A stretch of 41,522 nt of DNA from Kutzneria sp036403095 (GCA_036403095.1 DASWRQ010000417.1:1-41522); one strand, 5' to 3'; counted from the stretch's first letter, positions 31,113 to 41,300 are shown. Notes: generated by a model not told the origin, from the sequence alone. Numbers and translations are program-made.

Positions 31113-32120
31113 TCACCGGCCCCAGGCCCGGGCCAGGAGGTCGGCGCCGCTGGCGTTGTTGACGGTCAGGGACAGCGCACTGCCGCTGCCGTGCAGGGCC
31201 GTGAGGGAGTAGGTGTCGCCGGTGCGCAGGCCCGGCCAGTAGACCGAACCCATGTGCAGCTCGCGCAGCCGGTTGGTCACGGTCTGGAGGTAGGCGATCT
31301 CGTTGGAGCCGTTGACCGGCCCGTGGTAGTTCAGCCCGGTGGTCATGCTCGCGCCGAACTCGTCCAGGATCGTCCGGGACGAGCAGGTCCCGAGCCGCTG
31401 GTCGAAATCGTCGAGCCACTGCTGCGGGTCGGTCCACGTGCTGTGCCAGAAGCCGTAGAAGTGCAGGGCTAGATGGGTGCCGGCCAGGCGGTTGTCGGCG
31501 CACACCGACTTGACGTCGTCGGCGTAGCCGGTGCCGTCGGCGACCACCCGGGAGCGCGGCACGTACCAGTAGGTCGACAGCCAGGAGGCGACGACGCCGG
31601 TCCATTCCTGGCTGCTGTAGCCGAACGGCTCGTTCATCGGCTCGAAGTAGACGTTGGGGTAGAACGCGAACCGCGTGGTGATGCGCTGCCACATGGCGGC
31701 GAACGTGGACGGGTCGTCGATACGGCCGTCCTTGGCGGTCGGCGACTCCCAGTAGCCGAGGATCACCTTGAAGCCCTTGGCCGTCGCCGCGTCGACGGCC
31801 CCCGTGTAGGACTGCCAGAACGGCCCGTTGACCGAGGCCGGGTTGACCGGCAGGCGCACGGTGTTGGCGCCAACCTTGGATCGGAACTCACCGATGACCG
31901 CGCTGGCCTTGGCGAAGGTGGTGGCGTAGCTGTCCGTTGTGGACAGACCGGACGGCACGACCGCGTCGGAGGCGTAGTTGTCCCGCGGGTCGGCCCAGTT
32001 CACGCCACGGAACTCGCTGGTGGTGGCCGCGCCGGCGGCCGGGGCGGTGACGATCATCGCGCCGGCCACGCCGACGGCGCAGCAGACGGCGGCGAGCCGG
32101 CGGCGCAACGTTGAGCTCAT
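31113..32120 (-). CDS. Secreted GH5-type glycoside hydrolase, specificity unassigned
   Basis: Encodes 335 residues; GAGGAAGG precedes the ATG at 32120, 12 bases after the GH35 stop. Signal peptide about 1-31. The GH5 barrel begins SEFRGVNWADPRDNY and has NTVRLPVNPASV, VILGYWESPTAKDGR, the acid/base Glu in YFEPMNEPFGYSS, and the nucleophile Glu in TILDEFGAS. After GSVYWPGLRTGDTYSL only a short strand-rich tail (LSLTVNNASGADLLARAW) remains and there is no carbohydrate-binding module. It differs strongly from the two endoglucanase GH5 enzymes of the window. Its operon with a beta-galactosidase and a sugar importer suggests a galactose-containing hemicellulose as substrate, which is inference. 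Confidence 0.88.
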   Translation of the reverse strand: MSSTLRRRLAAVCCAVGVAGAMIVTAPAAGAATTSEFRGVNWADPRDNYASDAVVPSGLSTTDSYATTFAKASAVIGEFRSKVGANTVRLPVNPASVNGPFWQSYTGAVDAATAKGFKVILGYWESPTAKDGRIDDPSTFAAMWQRITTRFAFYPNVYFEPMNEPFGYSSQEWTGVVASWLSTYWYVPRSRVVADGTGYADDVKSVCADNRLAGTHLALHFYGFWHSTWTDPQQWLDDFDQRLGTCSSRTILDEFGASMTTGLNYHGPVNGSNEIAYLQTVTNRLRELHMGSVYWPGLRTGDTYSLTALHGSGSALSLTVNNASGADLLARAWGR

Positions 32121-32132
32121 TGTCGACCTTCC

Positions 32133-33884
32133 TCAGGCTTCGGTGTGGCCGAGGTGCGCCTGCGGGGCGCAGCGGACCACGGGGTCGATCATCGTGTCGA
32201 GTTCGAGCACGACGATGTCGTTGGCGCCGGCCCGAACCAGCGGCGCGGGCACGTAGAGCGTTCGCTGCGGCCCGCGGCGCCAGTAGCGGCCGAGCAGGAA
32301 CCCGTTGAACCAGACCATTCCCTTGCCCCAGCCGGCGGTGTCGAGGAACAGGTCCGTCGACTCGGCGACCGTCAGCCGGCCGCGGGCCAGCGCCGGGCCG
32401 GCCAGCGGCCCGACGACGGCCGGGCCGTCGACGCGGCCGGGACAGCGGTCCGGCCGCGGCGCGGCGTCGATCGGGAGCACCTCCCAATCGGTCAGCGCCC
32501 GCCCGTTCAGGCTGACGCCGTCCATGATCCCCTTGGGTTCGCCGAGGCGGGGACCGTAGTCGACGCGGCCGAGGTCCTCGATCAGCAGCGTCAGCTCACC
32601 GCTGGTCACGGGCAGACCGATGGCTTCGTCATGGTGCTCCCGCAGCAGGGTGCCGAGTCGCACGCCGTCGACGAAAACCGTGACGACGTCCCGAATCTCG
32701 CCGAACACCAGCACGCCGGGCTCGTCGCTGGCGATCTGCGTGCGCGCCAACACCAACCGCGGCACCGGCGTCAGGTCGTCGAAGGCGGGCAGCGCCGGCC
32801 ACTGATCCCAGTGACCCGGCACGGCCAGCAGCGGGAACGGCTCGTGCAGGGACGTGACCGGCGTCGGCAACGGCCGCGCCGGCGGCGGCACGCTGTCCGG
32901 CACCTTGTGGTACCGAGCAATGACGTCCCGGAACGCGTGGTACTTGGCCGTCGGGTTGCCGGCCTCGTCCAACGGCGCGTCGTAGTCGTAGGAGGTGACG
33001 ATCGGCTGGTACGCGCCCTTGTCGTTGGCGCCGTTGGTGAGGCCGAAGTTGGTGCCGCCGTGGAACATGTAGATGTTGACCGAGGCGCCGGCCGCCAACA
33101 GCGCGTCCAGCTCCGCCGCGGACTCCTCGACGGACGTCGTGTGGTGGTGCGCGCCCCAGTGGTCGAACCAGCCGCACCAGAACTCGCTGCACATGAGTGG
33201 GCCGGTGGGCTGATGGGCGCGCAGGGCCGCCAGCCGTTCGGTGGCCCGCGACCCGAACGACGCTGTGCGGTGCAGACCGTCGATGCTGCCGACGGCCAGC
33301 ATGTCGTCCACCGGCTGGTCCACTGTGGTCAGTGGGACGGTGATGCCGGCCTCGCGGGTGAAGCGGGTGAGCTCGGCGAGGTAGCGCTGGTCGCTGCCGT
33401 ACGCCCCGTACTCGTTCTCGATCTGGACCAGCAGCACCGGGCCGCCCCGGTCGATCTGGCGGGGCACGACCACGCCGTACACCTGGTCCAGATACTCCCG
33501 CACGGCGTCGAGGTACCGGGGTTCGGCGGTGCGGACCCCGACGGCGGGGTCGCCCAGCAGCCACGTGGGCAGCCCGCCGTTGTCCCACTCGGCGCAGATG
33601 TACGGGCCCGGCCGCACGATCGCGTGCATTCCGGCGTCGGCGACCAAGCCGAGGAACCGGTCCAGGTCCAGCCCGCCGGACAGGTCGAACGTGCCGCGTT
33701 CGGGCGCGTGGGCGTTCCACGGCACGTACGTCTCGATGGTGTTCAGGCCCATCCGGCGGGCCTTGTCGATCCGATCCGCCCACAGCTCGGGGTGCACCCG
33801 GAAGTAGTGCAGCGCACCGGAAAGGATCCGGAACGGGCTCCCGTCGAGCAGGAAGTCGGTGTCGCCGATGGTGAACTCGGCCAT
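32133..33884 (-). CDS. Cytoplasmic GH35 beta-galactosidase
   Basis: Encodes 583 residues with no signal peptide, so it acts inside the cell. The GH35 barrel covers about 1-320: FLLDGSPFRILSGALHYFR, VPWNAHAPERG, RPGPYICAEWDNGGLPTWL, the acid/base Glu158 in VQIENEYGAYG, the nucleophile Glu234 in MCSEFWCGWFDHWG, and NIYMFHGGTNFG. The C-terminal 260 residues form beta-sandwich domains ending GWGKGMVWFNGFLLGRYW and RTLYVPAP, the usual GH35 jelly-roll. The gene is 24 bases after the binding-protein stop. It would remove beta-linked galactose from oligosaccharides imported by the transporter encoded upstream. Confidence 0.94.
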   Translation of the reverse strand: MAEFTIGDTDFLLDGSPFRILSGALHYFRVHPELWADRIDKARRMGLNTIETYVPWNAHAPERGTFDLSGGLDLDRFLGLVADAGMHAIVRPGPYICAEWDNGGLPTWLLGDPAVGVRTAEPRYLDAVREYLDQVYGVVVPRQIDRGGPVLLVQIENEYGAYGSDQRYLAELTRFTREAGITVPLTTVDQPVDDMLAVGSIDGLHRTASFGSRATERLAALRAHQPTGPLMCSEFWCGWFDHWGAHHHTTSVEESAAELDALLAAGASVNIYMFHGGTNFGLTNGANDKGAYQPIVTSYDYDAPLDEAGNPTAKYHAFRDVIARYHKVPDSVPPPARPLPTPVTSLHEPFPLLAVPGHWDQWPALPAFDDLTPVPRLVLARTQIASDEPGVLVFGEIRDVVTVFVDGVRLGTLLREHHDEAIGLPVTSGELTLLIEDLGRVDYGPRLGEPKGIMDGVSLNGRALTDWEVLPIDAAPRPDRCPGRVDGPAVVGPLAGPALARGRLTVAESTDLFLDTAGWGKGMVWFNGFLLGRYWRRGPQRTLYVPAPLVRAGANDIVVLELDTMIDPVVRCAPQAHLGHTEA

Positions 33885-33908
33885 GGCGTGGTCATGCCTC
33901 CAGTTCGG

Positions 33909-35240
33909 TCAGCCCGCGCTGACGGTGAAACCCTGCTGGTTCCCGTAGTCGACGAGGGCGGACTGCCAGGACTTGAGCCCGGCGCCGATGTCGGTGCCGC
34001 CGAGGTAGGCCTTGCCGACGGTGTCGCTGTAGATGCTGTTGGCGTAGAGCTGGTACGGCAGGTAGCTCCAGCCCTTGGCGACCGCGCCACTGGCGTCGGT
34101 CAGCACCTGGTTGATCTTCTGACCGCCGAAGTACGGATCGGCGGTGTCCAGGAACGCCGGCGAGTGCAGGTCGGCCGTGGTGGCCGGGAAGCCGCCGCTG
34201 GTCAGGAACGGCTTGATCCCGTTGCCGTGGTCGAGCCAGCGGACGAACGCCGCCGCCAGGGCCGGGTTCGAGCTCTGCTTGAGCACGGACTGGGCGCTGC
34301 CGCCGTTCTCCGCGCTCACCGGCCGGCCGTCGTAGGTCGGCATCGGCGCGACCGCCCACTTGCCGGCGCCGGCCGCCACCGAGGACTTGAGGATGCCGGG
34401 CGTCCACGCGCCGAGCACCAGGGTGGCGATCGAGCCGTCGCCCAGCGCGCGGTACCAGTCGTCGGTCCAGCCCTTGACGCTCGACACCAGCTTGCCCTGC
34501 ACCAGCTGGTTCCAGACCTTGGTCCACTTCTGCGCGCCCTGGTCGGCCAGGTCGATCTTGACGTTGCGGCCGTCGGTGCTGAACGGATGGCCGCCGGCCT
34601 GCCAGATCATGCTGGTGGTGAAGCCGGGGTCGCCGGTGTCGGAGGTGATGAACTTGGTCGGGTCGGCGGCGTGCAGCTTCTTGGCCGCCGCCACGTACTC
34701 GTACCAGGTCTTCGGCACGGCGATGCCGTAGGAGTCGAAGTCCTGCTTGTTGTAGAACAACGCCATCGGGCCGGAGTCCTGCGGCAGGCCGTAGAGCGCG
34801 TTGCCGATGTCGACACTGGTCCACGTCGAGGCGGTGTAGTCCTTCTGGAACGCGTCGAAGCCGTACTGGTCGAGATCGGCCAGCGCGCCGGTCAACGCGA
34901 ACTGCGGCAGCGCCTGGTACTCGATCTGGGCGACGTCCGGGCCGCCGGAACCGGCCTTGACCGCGTTCTGCAGCTTGGTGTACTGGTCGTTGCCGGTGCC
35001 GGCGTTGACCAGGTTGACCTTGACGTTCGGGTATTCCTGCTCGAACGCGGCGACCTGTGCCTTGGCCGACGGTGTCCAGGTCCAGTAGGTGATCGTGCCG
35101 CCGGCCTTGAGCGCGGCGTCGACCGAGTCCTGGGTGCCGGCGGCCTTGGTCGAGTCCTGACCGGGCGAGCCGCAGGCGGTGACGAGCGCGGCGGCCAGCG
35201 CCAGCGCGGCGACTGCTCTGTGGCGGCGCAGTTGTGCCAT
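33909..35240 (-). CDS. Carbohydrate ABC transporter substrate-binding lipoprotein
   Basis: Encodes 443 residues; GAAGGAACC precedes the ATG. A lipoprotein signal peptide ends in the lipobox VTAC (Cys23), so the protein is anchored on the outer face of the membrane. The body is a family 1 extracellular binding protein: GGTITYWTWTPSAKAQVAAF, YPNVKVNLVNAGT, LYGLPQDSGPMALFYNK, IATLVLGAWTPGILK, VSAENGGSAQSVLKQS, FLTSGGFPAT. It captures oligosaccharides for the two permeases encoded upstream. No ATPase gene is present nearby; such actinobacterial systems share MsiK. Confidence 0.92.
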   Translation of the reverse strand: MAQLRRHRAVAALALAAALVTACGSPGQDSTKAAGTQDSVDAALKAGGTITYWTWTPSAKAQVAAFEQEYPNVKVNLVNAGTGNDQYTKLQNAVKAGSGGPDVAQIEYQALPQFALTGALADLDQYGFDAFQKDYTASTWTSVDIGNALYGLPQDSGPMALFYNKQDFDSYGIAVPKTWYEYVAAAKKLHAADPTKFITSDTGDPGFTTSMIWQAGGHPFSTDGRNVKIDLADQGAQKWTKVWNQLVQGKLVSSVKGWTDDWYRALGDGSIATLVLGAWTPGILKSSVAAGAGKWAVAPMPTYDGRPVSAENGGSAQSVLKQSSNPALAAAFVRWLDHGNGIKPFLTSGGFPATTADLHSPAFLDTADPYFGGQKINQVLTDASGAVAKGWSYLPYQLYANSIYSDTVGKAYLGGTDIGAGLKSWQSALVDYGNQQGFTVSAG

Positions 35241-35270
35241 CGGAGGTTCCTTCGCGACGTGGTGACGGGA

Positions 35271-36128
35271 TTACTGCTTGACGCTGCCCGCGGTCAGGCC
35301 GGACTGCCAGAACCGTTGCAGGAAAAGGAAAGCGATCACGAGCGGGATGATGGTGAGCAGCGAGCCGGTGATCACCAGGTGGTAGATCGGCTGGGCCGAA
35401 GCGCCGATGGCCTGGGCGTTCCACTGGTTGAGCCCGACGGTGAGCGGATACCAGGCCGGGTCGCTGAGCATGATCAGCGGCAGGAAGTAGTTGTTCCAGG
35501 TGGACACCACCGCGAACAGGGCGACGGTGACGATGCCCGGCGCCAGCTGGCGCAGCGTCACGGCGAGGAAGATGCGGATCTCGCCGGCCCCGTCGATGCG
35601 GGCCGCCTCCATCATCTCGTCCGGGATCGCGTCGGTGGCGTACACCCAGATCAGGTACAGCCCGAACGGGCTGATCAGCGACGGGATGATCACCGCGAGC
35701 GGGGTGTCGGTCAGGCCGAGCCGGCTGAACAGCAGGAAGGTCGGCACCGCGAGCGCCGTGCCGGGCACCGCGATCGCGCCCAGCACCACGGCGAACACGG
35801 CCTGCCGGCCACGGAAGCGGTACTTGGCCAGGCCGTAGCCGGCGGCCGTCGCGAGCAGGGTCGCGCCGCCCGCGCCGACCACGACGTAGAGCAGCGTGTT
35901 GCCCAGCCAGCGCAGGAAGATCCCGTTGTCGTAGGTGAACGTCTGGCCGATGTTGTCGAACAGAGCGAAGGCCCCGCCGAAGGACAGCCCCGGGGTGGAC
36001 AACAGGTCGGGCTGGGTCTTCGTCGCGCTGATCACCAGCCACGCCAACGGAATCAGCGTGTAGAGCAGGTAGAGCGCCATCACCGCGGTCAGCGTGCGGG
36101 AGCGGCGTGGACGCAGCACGGAGATCAT
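35271..36128 (-). CDS. Carbohydrate ABC transporter permease (MalG/CUT1-like)
   Basis: Encodes 285 residues; the ATG at 36128 is preferred to a GTG at 36134 because GGAG lies at the right distance. Six membrane segments are visible, including ALYLLYTLIPLAWLVISA, AVFAVVLGAIAVPGTALA and GSLLTIIPLVIAFLFLQRF. The cytoplasmic EAA loop that docks the ATPase reads EAARIDGAGEIRIFLAVTLR. The terminal GLTAGSVK is typical of MalG-like subunits. The gene starts three bases from the stop of the other permease. Confidence 0.93.
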   Translation of the reverse strand: MISVLRPRRSRTLTAVMALYLLYTLIPLAWLVISATKTQPDLLSTPGLSFGGAFALFDNIGQTFTYDNGIFLRWLGNTLLYVVVGAGGATLLATAAGYGLAKYRFRGRQAVFAVVLGAIAVPGTALAVPTFLLFSRLGLTDTPLAVIIPSLISPFGLYLIWVYATDAIPDEMMEAARIDGAGEIRIFLAVTLRQLAPGIVTVALFAVVSTWNNYFLPLIMLSDPAWYPLTVGLNQWNAQAIGASAQPIYHLVITGSLLTIIPLVIAFLFLQRFWQSGLTAGSVKQ

Positions 36129-36130
36129 GG

Positions 36131-37024
36131 TCACCGCTCCTTCCGCTGGCCGCGCAGCTGCACGGCGTAGGCGATGACCGCCGTGATCACGCCCATCACG
36201 ATGGCGACCGTGGCGGAGTAGTTGTACTGCTGGCCGCCGAAGGACAGGTTGTAGGCGTACATATTGGGCGTGAAGTAGGTGGTGATCACGTTGGGCGCCA
36301 ACGTGCGCAGGATGTTCGGCTCGTTGAACAGCTGAAAGCTGCCGATGACGGAGAAGATCGTGGCGACCACGATCGCGCCTCGGATGGCCGGGAGCTTGAC
36401 GCTGGCGATCGTGCGCAGCGCCCCGGCGCCGTCGATGGCGGCGGCCTCGATCTGGTCCGGCGGCACCACCTTGAGCGCCGAGTAGAAGATCAGCATGTTG
36501 TAGCCGACGAACTCCCACGTCACGATGTTGCCGATGGCGGTGAGGATCCAGTTGCCGGACAACGGCTGCACCGTGTTCGGGCCGAGCAGGTGGTTCAGGT
36601 CGGCGGCCAGCCCGAAGTGGTCGCCGTAGAGGAAGCCCCACATCAGGACCGCGACCACGCCGGGCACCGCGTACGGCAGGAAGATCACCATCCGGAACAG
36701 GCCGGCGGCGTGCAGGCGGGCGCTGTCGATCGCGAAGGCGGCGACCAGGGCCAGCAGCAGCATGATCGGCACCTGCACGGCCAGGAACAGCAGCACGCGC
36801 AGGAACGCCTCCCAGAACTTGGCGTCGGCCAGCGCCTGGGCGTAGTTGCCGAGGCCGACGAACACCGTGCCGCCGAAGAACGCCTGGTCGCGGAAGAGGC
36901 TCAGGCCGAAGGCGTAGGCCAGCGGGGCCAGGAAGGTCAGGGCGAAGACCACCGCGAACGGCGCCACGAAGATCCAGCCGCGACGGTGGTGCCGCCGCGT
37001 GTGCGAGCCGACCGTGGACGTCAT
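36131..37024 (-). CDS. Carbohydrate ABC transporter permease (MalF/CUT1-like)
   Basis: Encodes 297 residues; GGAGGGACG precedes the ATG. Membrane segments include GWIFVAPFAVVFALTFLAPL, LLFLAVQVPIMLLLALVAAF, FRMVIFLPYAVPGVVAVLMW and ATVAIVMGVITAVIAYAVQ. The EAA loop reads EAAAIDGAGALRTIASVKLP. It is the first gene of the leftward permease-permease-binding protein-GH35-GH5 operon, an order that puts the binding protein third instead of first. The promoter overlaps the divergent regulator's operators. Confidence 0.93.
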   Translation of the reverse strand: MTSTVGSHTRRHHRRGWIFVAPFAVVFALTFLAPLAYAFGLSLFRDQAFFGGTVFVGLGNYAQALADAKFWEAFLRVLLFLAVQVPIMLLLALVAAFAIDSARLHAAGLFRMVIFLPYAVPGVVAVLMWGFLYGDHFGLAADLNHLLGPNTVQPLSGNWILTAIGNIVTWEFVGYNMLIFYSALKVVPPDQIEAAAIDGAGALRTIASVKLPAIRGAIVVATIFSVIGSFQLFNEPNILRTLAPNVITTYFTPNMYAYNLSFGGQQYNYSATVAIVMGVITAVIAYAVQLRGQRKER

Positions 37025-37067
37025 CGTCCCTCCGGGAATTCACCGCCGAATCGTCGATTCGACGCCA

Positions 37068-37122
37068 ATGTTTACGTCAACATGAGTTCGGCGAGGCTAG
37101 CCTGTTGACGTAAACATGTCCA
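37068..37122. promoter_or_regulatory. Two inverted LacI-type operators and bidirectional promoter
   Basis: ATGTTTACGTCAACA at 37068-37082 and its exact inverse TGTTGACGTAAACAT at 37103-37117 flank AGGCTAGCCT (37094-37103), a palindrome that reads TAGCCT, a -10-like hexamer, on both strands. On the minus strand TGGACA at 37122-37117 is 17 bases from it, so the transporter operon has a good promoter there. Each site has the central CG of LacI-family operators; the regulator at 37150 is the obvious binder. Confidence 0.72.
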
Positions 37123-37149
37123 GCGGGGACACCAGGGGAGCCAAAACCG

Positions 37150-38175
37150 GTGCGACAGAGTCCCGTACCAGGTCAGCGCGGGCCGTCCATGGCCGATGTG
37201 GCCCGGGAGGCCGGCGTGTCCGGGCAGACCGTGTCCCGGGTGGCCAACGGCCGGTCGAACGTGGACGCCGACACCCGCGCGCGTGTGCTGGCCGCCATGC
37301 GGCGCGTCGGCTACCGGCCCAACAGCGCCGCCCGCGCCCTGCGCAACGGGCGTTTCCGCACCATCGGCGTGATCATCTCGTCGCTGTCCACCTTCGGCAA
37401 CAGCCGCACCCTCGACGCCATCGCCGCGGCGGTGGTCGACCACGGCTTCTCCATCGTGCTCATGACCGTGCCGCGGTCGACCCAGGGCGAGGTCACCGGG
37501 GCGTTCAGCCGGCTGGGCGAGCAGGCCGTGGACGGCGTGATCATCCTGATCGAGCAGCACCAGCTGGACCAGAACGAGATCGAGCTGCCGCGGGGCCTGC
37601 CCGTCGTCGTGATCGACTCCAGTGCGCGGCACCCCTCCCCCGTGATCGACACCGACCAGGCCGCGGGGGCCGCCTCCGCGACCCGACACCTGCTGGAGTT
37701 GGGGCACACCACCGTCTGGCACATCGCCGGCCCGCCGCAGTCCTACGCGGCCGAGCGGCGGCTCAACTCGTGGCGGGCCGTCCTGGAGGCCGCCGGCCGG
37801 ACCGTGCCGCCCGTCCTGGTCGGCGACTGGTCCGCCGCGTCCGGCTACACCCACGGCACACGGCTGGCCGCGGACCCGTCGGTCACGGCCGTCTTCACCG
37901 CCAACGACCAGATGGCGCTCGGTCTCATCCGCGCCCTGCACGAGGCCGATCGCGACGTGCCCGGCGAGGTCAGCGTGGTGGGCTTCGACGACATGGCCGA
38001 GGCCGCCCACTTCTGGCCGCCGCTCACCACGGTCCGGCAGTCCTTCGACGACGTGGGACGGCACGCCGTCACCGCCCTGGTCGGGGAGATCAGCAACGGG
38101 CGACAGGAACCGAGCACGGTCCACATCCCGACCGAGCTCGTCCTGCGTTCGAGCACCGCGCCGCCGCCGAGGTGA
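37150..38175 (+). CDS. LacI-family regulator of the divergent sugar-uptake operon
   Basis: Encodes 341 residues from a GTG preceded by AGGGGAGCC. The HTH/hinge region reads MADVAREAGVSGQTVSRVANGRSNVD, then RVGYRPNSAARALRNGR. The sugar-binding core includes GVIISSLSTFGNS, DGVIILIEQ, AAGAASATRHLLELGHTTVWHIAGP, AVFTANDQMALGLIRALHE and VSVVGFDDMAEAAHFWPPLTTVRQ. It lies 125 bases from the divergent permease gene, with two inverted operators between them; repression relieved by an imported galacto- or related oligosaccharide is inferred. It differs from the xylanase-side LacI. Confidence 0.93.
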   Translation: MRQSPVPGQRGPSMADVAREAGVSGQTVSRVANGRSNVDADTRARVLAAMRRVGYRPNSAARALRNGRFRTIGVIISSLSTFGNSRTLDAIAAAVVDHGFSIVLMTVPRSTQGEVTGAFSRLGEQAVDGVIILIEQHQLDQNEIELPRGLPVVVIDSSARHPSPVIDTDQAAGAASATRHLLELGHTTVWHIAGPPQSYAAERRLNSWRAVLEAAGRTVPPVLVGDWSAASGYTHGTRLAADPSVTAVFTANDQMALGLIRALHEADRDVPGEVSVVGFDDMAEAAHFWPPLTTVRQSFDDVGRHAVTALVGEISNGRQEPSTVHIPTELVLRSSTAPPPR

Positions 38176-38226
38176 TCGGCCCCCGTGCGGCCGGGGTGAA
38201 AGTGAGCCGCACAGCTGGATCGTGCC

Positions 38227-38289
38227 TTGACCGTCGACCACACAGGAACTTAATGTCGAGACGCGCTCAGTAGTGTTAGCGCTAACACT
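38227..38289 (+). promoter_or_regulatory. Promoter and 18-bp LacI-type operator of the double GH43 gene
   Basis: TTGACC (38227-38232) and TAATGT (38251-38256), 18 bases apart, form a promoter. AGTGTTAGCGCTAACACT at 38272-38289 is a perfect 18-bp palindrome with a central GC as in LacI-family operators, placed just after the expected transcription start. It differs from both the CebR-type boxes and the TGTTTACGTCAACA sites, so a third regulator is likely. Confidence 0.72.
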
Positions 38290-38332
38290 TCCGTCACCGT
38301 CGGGGCGCGCGGCGAGAAAGAAGACAACAACG

Positions 38333-41300
38333 ATGAAGTTGTTCCTGTTACGCCGTTTCGGCGTCGCACTGGCCGTGATGGCCGCGGTCCTCCCGCTCGG
38401 CGGCGTGACCGCCGACGCGGCCCCACATCCGGCCGTTCGGGCCGAGGCGGACTCACCGGTGCGCAGCGCGGCGAATTCGCTGTCCGTGCCGAACATCGAC
38501 GACGTCCGCGGCAACCTGGCCCTGCCAACCGCCGGCCCGAACGGCACGACGGTCACCTGGACCTCGTCCGATCGCAAGGTGATCACACCGACCGGCGAGG
38601 TCACCCGCCCGCCGGCCAACAGCAAACCGGCCAAGGTCGCGCTGACCGCGACGGTCCGACTCGGACGGGACAGCGCCACCCGGCGGTTCACCGCGACGGT
38701 CGTGCCGCTGCCGCCCAAGGAACCGTTGGCCGGCTACAGCTTCTTCTACTTCACCGGCGAGGGAAACTCGAACGGTGAGCAGATCTACTCCGCGGCCAGC
38801 AAGGGCAACGACCCGCTGAACTGGACCGAGCTCAACAACGGGCAGCCGGTGCTCAAATCGAGCCTTGGCGAGCTGGGCGTGCGCGACCCGTTCGTGATGC
38901 GCTCCCCCGAGGGCGACAAGTTCTACCTGCTCGCCACCGATCTGAAGATCAACGGCGGCCGCGGCTGGGACGCCGAGCAGCGCACCGGCAGCCGGTCGAT
39001 CATGATCTGGGAGTCCGACGACCTGACCCACTGGTCGCAGCAGCGCAGCGTGCAGGTGGCCCCGCCGACCGCCGGCAACACCTGGGCCCCGGAAGCCTTC
39101 TGGGACGCCAAGCGCGGCGACTACGTGGTCTTCTGGGCGTCCAAGCTGTACGCGGACAACGACCCCGGCCACACCGGCGACAGCTACAACCGCATGATGT
39201 ACGCGACCACCCGGGACTTCGTCACCTTCAGCGCGCCCAAGGTGTGGGTCGACCCCGGCTACTCGGTGATCGACTCGACCGTGATCCAGAACAATGGCGC
39301 CTACTACCGGTTCACCAAGGACGAGCGCAACAACACGTCCTCGTCGCCGTGCAGCAAGTACATCCTGGAGCAGAAGGCCACCGACCTGCTCGACCCGGAC
39401 TACGACTTCGTCGCCGAGTGCATCGGCAAGGCCACCGCGACCAGCCCCGGCCTGTCCGCCGGCGAGGGCCCGACCGGCTTCAAGTCCAACACCGAGAACA
39501 AGTGGTACCTGTTCATCGACGAGTACGGCGGCCGCGGCTACGTGCCGTTCGAGACCACCGACCTCGACTCGGGCAAGTGGACCATGTCCACCGGCGCGCA
39601 TCTGCCCGCGTCGCCGCGGCACGGCACGGTTCTCCCGGTCACCCAGGCCGAGCTGAACCGGCTGACCGCTCCCCCGGCCCCGGTCAAGGCCGATCGCGAC
39701 GGCCTGGTCGCACATTGGCCGCTCGACGCGAAATCGGGCCTGGTCGCCGCCGACACCACCGGCCACGGCTACGACGGCGCGCTGGCCGGCGACGTGGCCT
39801 GGTCCGGCGGCGCGCTGTCCTTCGGCGGCACGAACGGCCACGTCCAGCTGCCCAACAATCTGCTGACCGGAGCCGACGCCGCAACGGTTTCCGCCGACGT
39901 CCTCGTCGATCCCAACCAGCAGACGCCGTACTTCCTTTACGGCTTGGGCAATACGGCGCCGTCCGGCGTCGGCGACGGCTACCTGTTCGCCACCGGCGGC
40001 ACCGCCGACGGCGGCCTGCGCGGCGCGATCGCGACCGGAAACTGGACCACCGAACAACCGGCGGCGGCCAGCCGCGCGCTGCCACGCGGCGTCTGGAAGA
40101 ACCTGGCCTTGACCGTCGGCAACGGCGTGGAGGTGCTGTACCTGGACGGTGTCGAGGTCGGCCGCAACACCAACGCCACGATCAAGCCGTCCGACATCGG
40201 CGGCGGCGTCACGGCGGCGAACTACCTCGGCCGTTCGATGTACGCGGCGGACAAGTTCTTCACCGGCAAGATGAAGGACGTCCGCCTCTACGACCGGGCG
40301 CTGTCCGGCGACGAGGTCGCCGCGCTGCCCTCGAACAGCACCCTGATCCGCTCCGTGGACCTGGCCTCCCTCAAGGCCCCGGCCGTGATCGACAGCACCG
40401 CCGGCACCGTAGTGCTGCCCGTCCAGCCGGGCACCGACCTCCGCCGGCTGGCCCCGAGGTTCGGGCTCGCACCGGGTTCGCGGATCGAGCCGGGCAACGG
40501 GCGTGCGGTGGATCTGAGCCGGCCCAGGAAGTTCACCGTCACCGGACCGGACGGGAGCAGTCGCGTGTGGACGGTCGAGGCGCACGAGATGCGCAGCCCG
40601 GTGCTGCCGGGGCTCAACGCCGACCCGAACATCGTCGCGTTCGGCGACACGTACTACATCTACCCGACCACGGACGGCTTTCCCGGCTGGGGCGGCACCA
40701 CCTTCTCGGCCTGGTCGTCCAAGGACCTCGTCAACTGGACGAACCACGGCGTGGTCCTCGACCTCGGTCCCGGGGTGAGCTGGGCCGACAAGAACGCTTG
40801 GGCGCCGACCATCGCCGAGCGGAACGGCAAGTACTACTTCTACTTCTGTGCCGAGGCCAAGATCGGCGTCGCCGTCGGCGACTCCCCGACCGGCCCGTTC
40901 AAGGACTCCGGCAAGCCCCTGATCGCCGCGAACCCCGGCGGCGGCCAGGCCATCGACCCCGCCGTGTTCATCGACCACAGTGGACAGGCCTACCTGTACT
41001 GGGGCAACGGCAACGCCTATGTCGTGCCGCTCAACGCCGACATGGTCTCCTACGACCCGGCCAAGATCACCCACATCGCCGGCCTGGCCGACTTCCGTGA
41101 GGGCATGTTCATGGTGGAACGCCAGGGCACGTACTACCTGAGCTGGTCGATCGACGACACCGGCAGCGAGAACTACCGTGTCGGCTACGCCACCTCGACC
41201 AGCCCGACCGGCCCCTTCACCAACCACGGCGTGATCCTGAGCAAGGACACCAAGCTCGGCATCCTGGGCACCGGCCACAGCTCGATGCTCCAGGTGCCCG

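Noticed and set aside
32145..36170. Long plus-strand open frame of about 1340 codons antisense to GH5, GH35, binding protein and permease genes
   Set aside because: It mirrors the third-position GC bias of the real minus-strand genes, is Arg/Val/Gly/Ala-rich without domains, and has no ribosome site. Similar antisense frames at 7132-10299, 20442-23744 and 25835-28987 are rejected for the same reason.
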